Numbered from the stretch's first letter, positions 7,407 to 16,179 are shown. The stretch: 39,384 bases of DNA from an uncultured Oscillospiraceae bacterium (GCA_947581795.1 CANPVS010000019.1:1-39384); one strand, 5' to 3'. Numbers and translations: made by a program. Notes: generated by a model from the sequence alone, not told the origin.

Positions 7407-8675
7407 ATGTCTGTCACCGCTCTGGTCCTATTCATCCTCACCTACTGCCTGATGATCGCCCTGCCCAGGTACCGGCCCTGGGTGGCGCTGTCCAGCGCTG
7501 TTCTGTACGTGGTCCTGGGCTTCGTGCCCCTGTCGGAGCTGGCGGGCGCGGTGGATTGGAACGTGCTGATGATGCTGGCCGGCACCATGGGCACGGTGAG
7601 CCTGTTCATCGAGTCGAAGATGCCCAACCGCATGGCGGAGGTCCTGCTGACCAAGACGCCCAACGTCATGTGGGTGGCGGTGGCCATGAGCCTGTTCGCC
7701 GGCGTTGTGAGCGCCTTTGTGGACAACGTGGCCACGGTGCTCATGCTGGCGCCGGTGGGGCTCGCCATCGCGGCGAAGCTGGGCACCAGCCCCGTGCCGC
7801 TGCTCATTTCCATCGCCGTGAGCTCCAACCTGCAGGGCGCGGCCACTCTGGTGGGCGACACCACCTCCATCATGCTGGGCGGCTACGCCAATATGGACTT
7901 TCTGGACTTCTTCTTCATGGACGGGAAGTTCTCCATTTTCTGGGCCGTGGAGCTGGGTGCCGTCATGACCGTGCCCATCATCCTGTGGCTGTTCCGGGAC
8001 CAGCGGGAGCCGGTCTCCATCCCCGATAAGACGGAAGTGACCAACTACGTCCCCTCCTGGCTTCTGGTGGGCACGGTGGTGCTGCTCATCTGCGCCAGCT
8101 TCATCCCCGGCAAACCGGCCATCACCAACGGCATCATCTGCTGCAGCGTGTTCCTGGTGGGCGCGCTCCACTCCCGCCTGCGGGAAAAAAGCTGGCATAA
8201 CGTGAAGGCGGCGTTTTTGGAGATCGACTACCAGACGCTCCTTCTCCTGGCGGGCCTCTTTATCGTCATCGAGGGCATCAACCGGGGTGGCGTCATCGAC
8301 GCCATCGCGGACCTGTTCGTCCGGCTGGGCGGCTCCAACCTGTTCGTGATGTACACCATCATCGTCTGGGGCTCGGTGCTCATCTCCGCCTTCGTGGACA
8401 ACATCCCCTACGTGGCCACCATGCTCCCCGTGGTCACCGGCATCGCCGCCACCATGGGCTGCTCGCCCATCCTTTTGTATTTCGGCCTTCTCACCGGCGC
8501 CACCCTGGGCGGCAATATCACCCCCATCGGCGCCTCCGCCAATATCACCGCCATCGGCATCCTGCGCCGGCAGGATTACGAGGTCAGCACCAGGGACTTC
8601 ATGCGTATCGGCGTGCCCTTCACCCTGGCCGCCGTGCTGACGGGCTACCTGTTCTGCTGGTTCGTTTGGCATTGA
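7407..8675 (+). CDS. ArsB/NhaD-type permease (ion-transporter superfamily)
   Basis: 422 residues, almost entirely membrane segments (about 10-12). The two halves are inverted-repeat-like: each has an AFVDN hairpin motif (FVDNVAT at 104-110, FVDNIPY at 329-335), and each has a second family block (GAATLVGDTTSIMLG at 144-158; GGNITPIGASANI at 368-380). These are marks of the ArsB/NhaD/CitMHS/P-protein superfamily, which moves anions or exchanges cations. GGAGG 7 bases before the ATG fixes the start. It is the only gene behind the Mn2+-type riboswitch, which argues for a role in manganese or metal homeostasis, probably export; the substrate cannot be read from the sequence. Databases would probably call it an SLC13-family permease. 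Confidence 0.9.
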   Translation: MSVTALVLFILTYCLMIALPRYRPWVALSSAVLYVVLGFVPLSELAGAVDWNVLMMLAGTMGTVSLFIESKMPNRMAEVLLTKTPNVMWVAVAMSLFAGVVSAFVDNVATVLMLAPVGLAIAAKLGTSPVPLLISIAVSSNLQGAATLVGDTTSIMLGGYANMDFLDFFFMDGKFSIFWAVELGAVMTVPIILWLFRDQREPVSIPDKTEVTNYVPSWLLVGTVVLLICASFIPGKPAITNGIICCSVFLVGALHSRLREKSWHNVKAAFLEIDYQTLLLLAGLFIVIEGINRGGVIDAIADLFVRLGGSNLFVMYTIIVWGSVLISAFVDNIPYVATMLPVVTGIAATMGCSPILLYFGLLTGATLGGNITPIGASANITAIGILRRQDYEVSTRDFMRIGVPFTLAAVLTGYLFCWFVWH

Positions 8676-8706
8676 TATAGCTGGTTTTTCAGTGGAAATA
8701 ATAAGC

Positions 8707-8736
8707 TTGACAAAGGTGTAGATAAAAATCTATATT
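8707..8736 (+). promoter_or_regulatory. Promoter of the deacetylase gene
   Basis: TTGACA at 8707-8712, 18-bp spacer, TATATT at 8731-8736. It lies in a short AT-rich gap after the permease. Confidence 0.75.
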
Positions 8737-8777
8737 ATTTCAAAGAATAGGGTCGTAAGCGGAAAAGAGGATGAGAC

Positions 8778-10349
8778 ATGGCGGCGGACAGAGACAGCAG
8801 TCCCAACAGCGATTTTTTGGATGACTGGGATGACTTGGATTTTCCCGATGACATCATATCCGACCGCTCCCGACGCGTGAATGTGGATACCCGGCCCCAG
8901 CGGGGAGAGGCGGCTTCCACCCCGACGCGCCGCAGACCGCCTCCCGCCGGCCGGCACCAGGCGCCCGCCCGGCATGCCGCCCCGGCGCGCACCGCCGCAA
9001 AGCGCCGCCTCGCGTCCAGCGAGCCCATACCCGCTCCGGCGAGGGACCAGCCGTCGGGCCAAAAGCACCGCCCCATAGCCAAAAAGCGCCGCCGCAGGCG
9101 GCTCATCCTGTGCCTCTCCCTCGTTTTTGTCGTCGCTGCGGCGTTCGTCCTGCACAACCTCCTGGTCTTCCGGGTAAAGGACTTCCAGGTGTCCTCTCCC
9201 GCCGCGGACCGGCAGGTGCTCTCCTGGAAGAGCGCCGGCGGCATAGAGGCCTATGATATTTTCGACGGCGATGGCGAGCTTCTGGCGGAGGTGAGCGCGG
9301 AGGACGGTCCCCAATACATGGTGGACGGCCTGGAGAGCGCCACCCGGTACACCTACTCCATCTCCGCCGTGAACAGCTTCTTCGGAAAGCGCCTCAGCCG
9401 GGCGGTGACCTGCTCCGCCTACACCCTGCCGGAAGCCGTGAGCGCCATGACGGCGCTGAACTCCGGCACCGGCGTGCTCCTGTCCTGGGAGGACTGCGGC
9501 GCCGGCGGCTATGAGGTGGAGTACGCCGACGTGTCCGGTGAGGAGCAGACCCTGGACGCGAAAGCCGGCGACGCCGAGGGCTTCAGCATCCCCGACCTGC
9601 AGGAGGGTGCCCAGTATATGTTCAACATCCGCAGCTTTATCCAGGACGGCGATTCCCGGGTCTACTCCGGCTGGACCTCCTCCGAGCCCATCACCGCGGC
9701 CCGCGCGGCGGACATGACCGGCGTCCGCGTGGACGAGCCCATGGTGGCCCTCACCTTTGACGACGGGCCGGACTACGAGGACTGCACCGAGCGCATCCTG
9801 GCCGCGCTGAAGGAATACGGCGGCCACGCCACCTTCTTCCAGATCGGGATACGTTCGGCGGATCTGCCGGAAAAGCTCACCAATATGCTGAAGGCGGGCC
9901 ATGAGATCGGCTGCCACACCTACGATCACGCCCACTACGGCGACGAGGTCACCCCGGACGACATCCTCAGCGCCGACGACGCCATCGAACAGGCCTGCGG
10001 CCAGCGGCCCACGGTGTTCCGCTCCCCCGGCGGCATGACCACGGACCTGATCCGCAGCGTGTGCGTGGACGAGCATATGCCCATCTTCTACTGGAGCATC
10101 GACACCGAGGACTGGAAGAGCCGGAACGCCGACTCCGTCTGCAAGGCCGTAATGAACCACGTGAAGGACGGGGACATCATCCTCATGCACAACGTGTACG
10201 AGTCCACGGCGGACGCCGTGGAGCGCATCGTCCCCTTCCTGGCGGAGAAGGGCTACCAGATGGTCACGGTCAGCCAGCTTGTCCAGGCCAAGACCGGCAA
10301 GCCCCCGGTCCCCGGCACCCAGTATATCACCGCCAACATCACCAATTGA
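8778..10349 (+). CDS. Membrane-anchored FN3 and polysaccharide deacetylase protein
   Basis: 523 residues. A basic, Pro/Ala/Arg-rich cytoplasmic tail (1-107) leads to one membrane segment (about 108-130), then two fibronectin type III-like domains (about 139-218 and 219-310), then a NodB deacetylase domain (about 322-505). The catalytic blocks are visible: TFDDGPD (Asp328 base, Asp329 metal ligand), HTYDH (His380, His384 metal ligands), RSPGG (Arg415), DTEDW (Asp442, Trp446) and ILMHN (His471). It should remove N-acetyl groups from peptidoglycan or a surface polysaccharide outside the membrane, which commonly blocks lysozyme. The long cytoplasmic tail, acidic at its tip then strongly basic, is unusual. 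AGAGGATG precedes the ATG; an own promoter and terminator make it a single-gene unit. Confidence 0.92.
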   Translation: MAADRDSSPNSDFLDDWDDLDFPDDIISDRSRRVNVDTRPQRGEAASTPTRRRPPPAGRHQAPARHAAPARTAAKRRLASSEPIPAPARDQPSGQKHRPIAKKRRRRRLILCLSLVFVVAAAFVLHNLLVFRVKDFQVSSPAADRQVLSWKSAGGIEAYDIFDGDGELLAEVSAEDGPQYMVDGLESATRYTYSISAVNSFFGKRLSRAVTCSAYTLPEAVSAMTALNSGTGVLLSWEDCGAGGYEVEYADVSGEEQTLDAKAGDAEGFSIPDLQEGAQYMFNIRSFIQDGDSRVYSGWTSSEPITAARAADMTGVRVDEPMVALTFDDGPDYEDCTERILAALKEYGGHATFFQIGIRSADLPEKLTNMLKAGHEIGCHTYDHAHYGDEVTPDDILSADDAIEQACGQRPTVFRSPGGMTTDLIRSVCVDEHMPIFYWSIDTEDWKSRNADSVCKAVMNHVKDGDIILMHNVYESTADAVERIVPFLAEKGYQMVTVSQLVQAKTGKPPVPGTQYITANITN

Positions 10350-10360
10350 CGTATACCAAG

Positions 10361-10398
10361 CCGGCCCACGACGAACGTCGCGGGCCGGTTTTTATTTT
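10361..10398 (+). terminator. Terminator of the deacetylase gene
   Basis: CCGGCCC (10361-10367) pairs with GGGCCGG (10382-10388), with further ACG/CGT pairing inside, followed by TTTTTATTTT. It separates this gene from the convergent beta-propeller gene. Confidence 0.85.
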
Positions 10399-10408
10399 GT
10401 CGGTCGGT

Positions 10409-12112
10409 TCACTCCAGGGTGATACCGTATATCTCCTCGCCCCGGGTGCCTATGACCACGGTGTTGTTCCAGACGATGGGCGTGGCCTCGGTGGTGACGC
10501 CGAAGTAGAACTCGTCGCAAAGCTCCCCTGTCAGGCCGTCCAGCATATACATGCTCCCATTGATGCAGGAGCAGTACAGCACATAGCCGTTGCCGTCCGT
10601 GTCATAGAAGGTAACGGGCGTGGACCAGGAGTAGCTGTCGGAATGGTAGGTCCAGACCTCCTCCCCTGTCTCGGTGTCCAGGGCCACCAACGTGCCGTCC
10701 TCCACGTTGGGATACCGGGCCACGGACACGTACAGCAGCCCCTCCAGCGGCCCCGTACCCAAGGACAGGGACCCCTGCACGCCGCCGGACAGGTCGGCTA
10801 TGGAGTGGCAGTCATAGCTGTGGTGCCATACCTCCCTGCCCGTGACCGCGTCGATCTTCCATATGGGTATCTCCAGGGCGTTCCAGCCCCGCCACCCCAG
10901 GTGGTAGGAGGTGCTGAGATAGATATAGGGGTGGCCCGTCTCGTCCACCTCCAGCACGCCGGTGCAGTTGGTGTCGTCCAGGCAGTCGAAGTGCCACACG
11001 ATCTGGAGGGTGTTCAGGTCTATGCACAGGAAGTCGCCGCCGTTGTCGGCGATGAACAAATAGCCCCGCCAGGCGATGGCGCTGTCCTCCATGCCGTAGT
11101 AATACTTGTCCGCCGTGGAGGACGTATAGGTGAACTTGACCTCCTGCGGGTCGATGGATATGGTCCCGGCGGCCTCGTCATACTCGCTGTTCAGGTCGAT
11201 GACATAGAGCACCCCGTTCTCGCCGGGGTAGATGAGCTGGTCCGTCTCGGCGTCCACCAGGGCGGAGCTGTCCCAGGCGCTCCACTCCCGGGGGGCAAAG
11301 GGATCGCCGTTGCCGGTGGTGTAGAGCACCTCCCCGTCGATGAGACTCACGATCATGATCCGGGGCGTCCCCTCCCCGGACACGCCGCCGCCCAGGTACA
11401 TGAGGGGGTACCCCCGGGGATCGATGGACCCGGCCCCCTTGAAGGGGTAGCCCAGGTAGATGGAGTCCCGGGTCTTCTCCCCTGTCTCCATGTCGATGAA
11501 GTACACCCGCCCCGCCAACGTGGCGTATATGACCTCCACCAGGCCGTCCTTCTCCTTGGCCCAGTCGTACATATCCATGATCTTTTTGGTGCTCTCCGGC
11601 CACTGAACGGCCAGGGGCTGGCCTGTCCAGCCGCTGCCGCCCCAGTAGGTGCCGCCTCCGGACATGCCGCCGGTGGTCACGGTCCAGTAGTCCCCGAACA
11701 CCGCCGCGTTCAGCGCCGCGGTGCCGAAGGAGGAGCTATTCCGGAAGTTGTTGCCCCGGAAGGTGACGATGCCGGTCACCTTCGCGTAGTCCTCCGGCCC
11801 CAAAAAGTCCATGATGTGGTCGCTGTCCGCCTGATAGCTTGCGGCCTCCTCCCCATTGACCATGTAGGCGGTGGAGGTGATGACGTCGGAGACCCGCCGC
11901 TCCGGCGTAAATTCCGCCGGCGGCGTGGGCGCGGGAGTAGGCGTGGGCGGCATCGTGGGGGATACGGATTTCTCCGAAACCTCCGCCGTGCCGCCCATGG
12001 CGGGCACGGCCTGTCCGGTCAGCCGCCCCTTCGCGGCGCGCGCCAGCAGACCCAGGCCCACCAGCAGCACCAGCAGCGCCAGGGCCTTTATCACGATCGT
12101 CTTACGTTTCAA
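10409..12112 (-). CDS. Secreted PQQ-type beta-propeller protein
   Basis: 567 residues. An uncleaved or cleaved N-terminal signal segment (about 7-27) and a Pro/Thr-rich linker (about 50-66) precede a domain made of WD/PQQ-like blades. Repeats of the type 'YVIDL', 'VYFIDMETGEKT', 'VALDTETGEEVWTYHSD' and 'MYMLDGLTGE' are the BamB/PQQ signature, including the Ala/Gly-x-x-x-W positions. There are no quinoprotein catalytic residues that I can point to, so it is probably a surface scaffold rather than a dehydrogenase. AAGGGA about 8 bases before the ATG supports the start. It is transcribed with the rhomboid-like gene, 36 bases upstream, and ends convergent to the deacetylase. Confidence 0.82.
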   Translation of the reverse strand: MKRKTIVIKALALLVLLVGLGLLARAAKGRLTGQAVPAMGGTAEVSEKSVSPTMPPTPTPAPTPPAEFTPERRVSDVITSTAYMVNGEEAASYQADSDHIMDFLGPEDYAKVTGIVTFRGNNFRNSSSFGTAALNAAVFGDYWTVTTGGMSGGGTYWGGSGWTGQPLAVQWPESTKKIMDMYDWAKEKDGLVEVIYATLAGRVYFIDMETGEKTRDSIYLGYPFKGAGSIDPRGYPLMYLGGGVSGEGTPRIMIVSLIDGEVLYTTGNGDPFAPREWSAWDSSALVDAETDQLIYPGENGVLYVIDLNSEYDEAAGTISIDPQEVKFTYTSSTADKYYYGMEDSAIAWRGYLFIADNGGDFLCIDLNTLQIVWHFDCLDDTNCTGVLEVDETGHPYIYLSTSYHLGWRGWNALEIPIWKIDAVTGREVWHHSYDCHSIADLSGGVQGSLSLGTGPLEGLLYVSVARYPNVEDGTLVALDTETGEEVWTYHSDSYSWSTPVTFYDTDGNGYVLYCSCINGSMYMLDGLTGELCDEFYFGVTTEATPIVWNNTVVIGTRGEEIYGITLE

Positions 12113-12148
12113 GCCGTTCCCTTCGTTTCTGAAAGTCTTTTGTAAGAG

Positions 12149-13027
12149 TTATTCGGTGAAATGGATATGGCTGTTGATATGGTCGATGCAGAAGCAGTGG
12201 TAGCCCGCGCACCGGCTGCAGTAGCGGAACTCCAGGTCCGGATAGTCCCTATCCGTCCGGCCGCACACGTCGCATTTTCTGGTGTAGCCCTGGGCCTTCT
12301 GCTCCTGCTGGACCTTTTTCGCGGCCTGCTTGAACTGGATGGTCTTGACCCGCTGGGCCGCCTTTGCCCGGGCGTGGGAGGGCCGGAGGAAGTCGAAAAG
12401 CCACGACCCGCAGAACACCAGGTAGTTGAGCATGGCCACCACCGGCACCAGCGCGAGGCCGATGAGCCCCTGGCCGATATAGGTGACGATGGCGATGAAG
12501 AACATGGCCGCGTCCACCCAGGCCAGCCACTTGATCTTGATGGGGATAAAGAAGAACAGCAGCACCCGCTGCTCCGGCCACAGGGTGGCAAAGGCGAAAA
12601 ACAGCGACAGGTTCAGATAGGCCGACGTGGCCACCACGATCCGCTTGGTGAGCACGTAGTACAAAAGGGAATACAGGGCCGTGAGGAGCATGCCGCTGAA
12701 GTAGTAGATGTTGAACCGGGGCGTGCCCCAGGCCGATTCCAGGCTGCTGCCGATGAAGTAATAAAAATACAGGGCGATGGCGAAAAACAGCAGCGACGAG
12801 TCATAGGGCACCAGCACGAACGTGACGATGCGCCACACCTGCCCCCGCAGGAACAGGGCCGGGTTGAAATAGAGGTACTGCACCAGCGTCCCGGTCCGGT
12901 CCATCATGCTGAACAGCCACACGATGACCTGTCCGATGACCACGAAGATCATCAGATTGTGCAGCCCGAACCCGGGATGGTTCATGCAGAACCGGTCTAT
13001 CCTCTTATTCAGAGATCTCAATGCCAT
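12149..13027 (-). CDS. Rhomboid-fold membrane protein without catalytic dyad, C-terminal Cys/His cluster
   Basis: About 292 residues. Six or so membrane segments follow the rhomboid plan, including the conserved WR loop (GQVWRIVTF near 65) and SLESAWGTPRF (the GxxLE-x-x-xG-x-x-R-F block). At the place of the nucleophile motif GxSG the sequence is VATSAYLN (132-139), and the helix that should carry the catalytic His reads VAMLNYLVF, so it is most likely an inactive homologue. A basic linker leads to a likely zinc-binding tail: C252, C255, C270, C273, H277, C278, C280, H283, H287, H289. GGGAGGTGA overlaps the ATG at 13027 with only 2 bases between GGAGG and ATG; an in-frame TTG at 13021 has the ideal 8-base spacing and may be the true start. 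The same transcript probably carries the beta-propeller gene. Confidence 0.75.
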   Translation of the reverse strand: MALRSLNKRIDRFCMNHPGFGLHNLMIFVVIGQVIVWLFSMMDRTGTLVQYLYFNPALFLRGQVWRIVTFVLVPYDSSLLFFAIALYFYYFIGSSLESAWGTPRFNIYYFSGMLLTALYSLLYYVLTKRIVVATSAYLNLSLFFAFATLWPEQRVLLFFFIPIKIKWLAWVDAAMFFIAIVTYIGQGLIGLALVPVVAMLNYLVFCGSWLFDFLRPSHARAKAAQRVKTIQFKQAAKKVQQEQKAQGYTRKCDVCGRTDRDYPDLEFRYCSRCAGYHCFCIDHINSHIHFTE

Positions 13028-13155
13028 CACCTCCCGTCAATCATACCCTTTTTTTCAATTAAAGTCCATACCATTTTACCCATGTCCGGCCATCCTGAGT
13101 ATTTTTTGGCAAAGGCGAGGATTTTCCTTTTAAAACAGGAATATTTGTGCTATAG

Positions 13156-13161
13156 TATAAT
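13156..13161 (+). promoter_or_regulatory. -10 box directly before rlmB
   Basis: TATAAT ends 4 bases before a first ATG (13166) and 10 bases before a second in-frame ATG (13172). No good -35 and no ribosome site are visible, so the mRNA may be leaderless, starting near the second ATG. Confidence 0.5.
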
Positions 13162-13165
13162 CTGT

Positions 13166-13909
13166 ATGAATATGTCGGAAGAAAACATTATAGAGGGAAA
13201 AAACGCCGTCATGGAAGCCATCCGGGCGGGCCGTCCTCTGGACAAGGTATTCCTTGCCAGGGGAAGCGCCGATAAGGCCCTGGCCTTCATCGCCTCCAGC
13301 GCGAAAAACGCCGGCGTGACCGTGACGGACTGCGACCGGCGGAAGCTGGACGCCATGAGCCGGACCCACGCCCACCAGGGCGTGATCGCCGTGGCCGCCG
13401 CCCGGGCCTACTGCACCCTGGAGGACATCCTCGCCCACGCCGAAGAACTGGGCCAGGACCCCTTCGTGGTGGTCTGCGACGGGATAGAGGACCCCCGGAA
13501 CCTGGGGGCCATCATCCGCTGCGCCGAGTGCGCCGGGGCACACGGCGTCGTCCTTCCCAAGCACCGCAGCGCCGGGCTCACCGCCGCCGCGGACAAGACC
13601 AGCGCCGGCGCCGCCGAGCACATGCTGGTGGCCCGGGTGCCGAACCTGACCGCCGCGCTCCACACCATGAAGGAGCGGGGCCTTTGGATCTTCGGCGCCG
13701 AGGCGGGGGGCGGCAGTCCTCTTTGGAAAACGGACATGAAAGGACCGGTCTGCCTCGTGATCGGCTCGGAGGGCGCGGGCATGAGCCGCCTGGTGCGCGA
13801 AGAGTGCGATTTCGTCATGGACATCCCGCTCATGGGGAAGGTGAATTCCCTGAACGCCTCCGCCGCGGCGGCGGTCCTTCTCTATGAGATCGTCAGACAG
13901 CGCCAATGA
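13166..13909 (+). CDS. rlmB: TrmH/RlmB-family 2'-O-ribose methyltransferase
   Basis: About 247 residues, the usual length for RlmB-type SpoU enzymes, which methylate a guanosine ribose in 23S rRNA. A substrate-binding N-terminal domain (about 5-80, with EGKNAVMEAI and HQGVIAV) is followed by the SPOUT knot: motif 1 DGIEDPRNLGAIIRCAE (catalytic Asn and Arg), motif 2 LVIGSEGAGMSRLV and motif 3 IPLMGKVNSLNASAAAAVLLYE. The start may be 13166 or 13172; neither has a ribosome site and a -10 box sits immediately upstream. The stop overlaps the next ATG (ATGA), so the degenerate P-type ATPase gene is translationally coupled. RlmB is the best fit; another TrmH-family target cannot be excluded. Confidence 0.9.
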   Translation: MNMSEENIIEGKNAVMEAIRAGRPLDKVFLARGSADKALAFIASSAKNAGVTVTDCDRRKLDAMSRTHAHQGVIAVAAARAYCTLEDILAHAEELGQDPFVVVCDGIEDPRNLGAIIRCAECAGAHGVVLPKHRSAGLTAAADKTSAGAAEHMLVARVPNLTAALHTMKERGLWIFGAEAGGGSPLWKTDMKGPVCLVIGSEGAGMSRLVREECDFVMDIPLMGKVNSLNASAAAAVLLYEIVRQRQ

Positions 13910-16179
13910 GTGACCACTATCTGGACAACCTATTGCCGGATTTCGGGGAGTACTCCCTGGACTCCATCCTGGACAGCTACCGGAACCGCGCGGCGGCCAG
14001 GCCCGCCGACGGCGACCCGTCCCCCGCTCAGCCCGCGAAGGCGGCGGAGGCCATCGCCCGGCGGTCCCGGCAGATCGTCATGGAGGCTCTGGGCGAGACC
14101 ATCAGCCAGCGGGGCGGCTCCTCCGTCCTGGATTTTGACGCCAAGGGCCTGGGGGAGCTTCTGGAGGACGACGATGAGTCGGTTCCCGCCCCGGAGGAGG
14201 AAGCTGAGTCCGCCCCCGCTCCGGAACCGGAACAGCCCAAAAAGCCCCGTGTGCACATCTCCCCCGAGGGGGTCATCACCGTGGACGTGGACATGCCCGG
14301 CGAGGACGAGCCCGCCCCGGAGGAGCCCGAGGAGGAGTTTGAGGAAGAAGCCGCCCCCATCCCGGAGGAGGAGCCCGTAACCGACGAGCGTCCCCGCCGC
14401 CGTGTCCGTCGGCCCGACGACATCCCCCAGGGGGAAAACCCCTCCTTCAAGGACCGGTTTCTGACCCCTCTGGCCCGGTATTTCGCCACCCGCGCCGCCC
14501 GAAAGGAGCTGCAGAAGGCCGAGGCCGCCAACTGGCCCGACCCGGAGGAATACGACGCCGCGGACGAGGTCTCCCCCAAAAAGGCCCACAAGTTCTACGC
14601 CGGTCAGGTGAAGAGCATCCGCTTCCGGCTGAAGGTATGTGTATTTCTGTGCATCGTCCTGGCCTGGATCAGCCTCCGCCTGCCTATGGCGGGCATCCTG
14701 GGAAGGAGCCTGCAGACCCAGGCGGCCGTGTCCATGATCCTGCTGCTCACGGTGATGCTCGCGTCCCTGGATATCTTCGTGGCGGGCCTGCGGCAGTTGC
14801 TGGCCCTGCAGCCCCGGGCGGAATCCCTGGCCTGCATATCTGCTCTTTTGAGCTTCGTGGACAGCGCCCTCGTGACCTTTGGCCAGGGCGGGGCCATGCC
14901 CTTTTGCGCCCTGGGCGCCTTCTCCCTGACCGCCGCCCTCTGGGGGGAGAAGCTGGCCTGCGTGGCCCGGGCCCGGACCATGCGCATGGCAGCCATCTCC
15001 AAGGCCCCCACCGTGCTGGCCGCCGGTGAGACGAAGCGTGGCGGCCGTTTCCTGAGCCGGGTCCCGCGGGGACTGGACGGTGTGGTCCACCGCACCGAGG
15101 AGCCGGACTTCTGTCAAAACCTGTACGCCACGGCGTCACCGATCCTGCTTTTGGCGTCCCTGCTGCTGGCTGTGGTGTCCTCTCTGGGGAACATGGGTTC
15201 CCTCTTTCTGCACACCTTCTCCGCCCTCATGGCGGTCAGCGCCTCCTTCACGGCCTTTGTGAGCTTCCCTCTGCCCTATTCCATGCTGGCCCGGAAGCTC
15301 CAGCTGTCCGGAGCCGCCGTGGCGGGCTATGCCGGCGCCGCCGACATCGGCCGCACCAAGCGGGTGGTCATCTTCGACGAGGACCTGTTCCCGCCCGGGA
15401 ACATCAAATTCAGCAGCATCAGCATCCTGGAGGGCGCTCTGGTGGACAAGGTGATCTCCTGCACCGCCAGCATGCTCCTGGCCTCCGGCAGCGGCGTTTC
15501 CGGGGTGTTCATGGAGCTCATAGAGCGGCGCAAGTACTCTCTGGTCCAGCCGGAGGAGTTCCGCATCCACGAGGGCGGCGGCCTGTCCGCCCGGGTGAAC
15601 GGCGAGCAGGCGCTGGTGGGTTCCGCCGGGTTTATGAACCTGATGGGCATCCGCCTGCCCCAGAACATGGTGGTGAAAAACGCTGTGTGCACGGCCCTCA
15701 GCGGCGAGCTGGTGGGCGTGTTCACTTTGGACTACATCCCCGTTTCCAGCGTCCAGGAGGCGCTGGTGACCCTCCTGTCCGGCCGCACCCAGCCCATCTT
15801 CGCCATCCGGGACTTCAACATCACTCCCCTGATGATCCGCCAGCTGTTCCGCATGCCCACGGACAACTTCAACTTCCCGCCCTTCCGTGACCGCTACCGG
15901 GTCTTCTCCCGGCAGGAGCAGCCCGGCCCTGTGGCGGCGGTGCTGTCCCGGCCGGGCATGGGCCCCCTGGTGGACGCGGCGGAGGCGGGCCGGAAGCTCT
16001 ATGCCGCCAGCCGCGCCGGCGCGGTCATCTCCCTCCTGGGCACGGTCATTGGCATGATCACCATGTTCCTCCTGTTCCGGGCCGGCTCCTACGACACGGC
16101 CACGGCGGGCAACGTGCTCATGTACATGTTCCTCTGGGCCCTGCCGGTGGTCATCCTGTCCTTCGGCCAGAGCCGTTGA
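13906..16179 (+). CDS. Degenerate P-type ATPase-like membrane protein
   Basis: 757 residues. The first 235 are a soluble tail, strongly acidic and Pro/Glu-rich around 88-160, then basic. Membrane segments lie near 241-262, 272-297, 305-345, 405-430, 433-455, 703-726 and 733-753, the P1-type layout. Between them: FPLPYSML (453-461) stands where P1B pumps have the metal-binding CPC motif; RVVIFDEDLF (486-495) stands where the phosphorylation motif DKTGT should be; NGEQALVGSAGFM (565-577) resembles the nucleotide-domain VGS block; the segment before 703 resembles the stretch after the GDGxNDxxAL hinge, but the hinge motif itself is absent, as is TGES. Asp491 remains but the Lys and Thr of DKTGT are lost. 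This should be a pseudoenzyme. It is coupled to rlmB by a 4-base overlap. Role unknown. Confidence 0.75.
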   Translation: MSDHYLDNLLPDFGEYSLDSILDSYRNRAAARPADGDPSPAQPAKAAEAIARRSRQIVMEALGETISQRGGSSVLDFDAKGLGELLEDDDESVPAPEEEAESAPAPEPEQPKKPRVHISPEGVITVDVDMPGEDEPAPEEPEEEFEEEAAPIPEEEPVTDERPRRRVRRPDDIPQGENPSFKDRFLTPLARYFATRAARKELQKAEAANWPDPEEYDAADEVSPKKAHKFYAGQVKSIRFRLKVCVFLCIVLAWISLRLPMAGILGRSLQTQAAVSMILLLTVMLASLDIFVAGLRQLLALQPRAESLACISALLSFVDSALVTFGQGGAMPFCALGAFSLTAALWGEKLACVARARTMRMAAISKAPTVLAAGETKRGGRFLSRVPRGLDGVVHRTEEPDFCQNLYATASPILLLASLLLAVVSSLGNMGSLFLHTFSALMAVSASFTAFVSFPLPYSMLARKLQLSGAAVAGYAGAADIGRTKRVVIFDEDLFPPGNIKFSSISILEGALVDKVISCTASMLLASGSGVSGVFMELIERRKYSLVQPEEFRIHEGGGLSARVNGEQALVGSAGFMNLMGIRLPQNMVVKNAVCTALSGELVGVFTLDYIPVSSVQEALVTLLSGRTQPIFAIRDFNITPLMIRQLFRMPTDNFNFPPFRDRYRVFSRQEQPGPVAAVLSRPGMGPLVDAAEAGRKLYAASRAGAVISLLGTVIGMITMFLLFRAGSYDTATAGNVLMYMFLWALPVVILSFGQSR

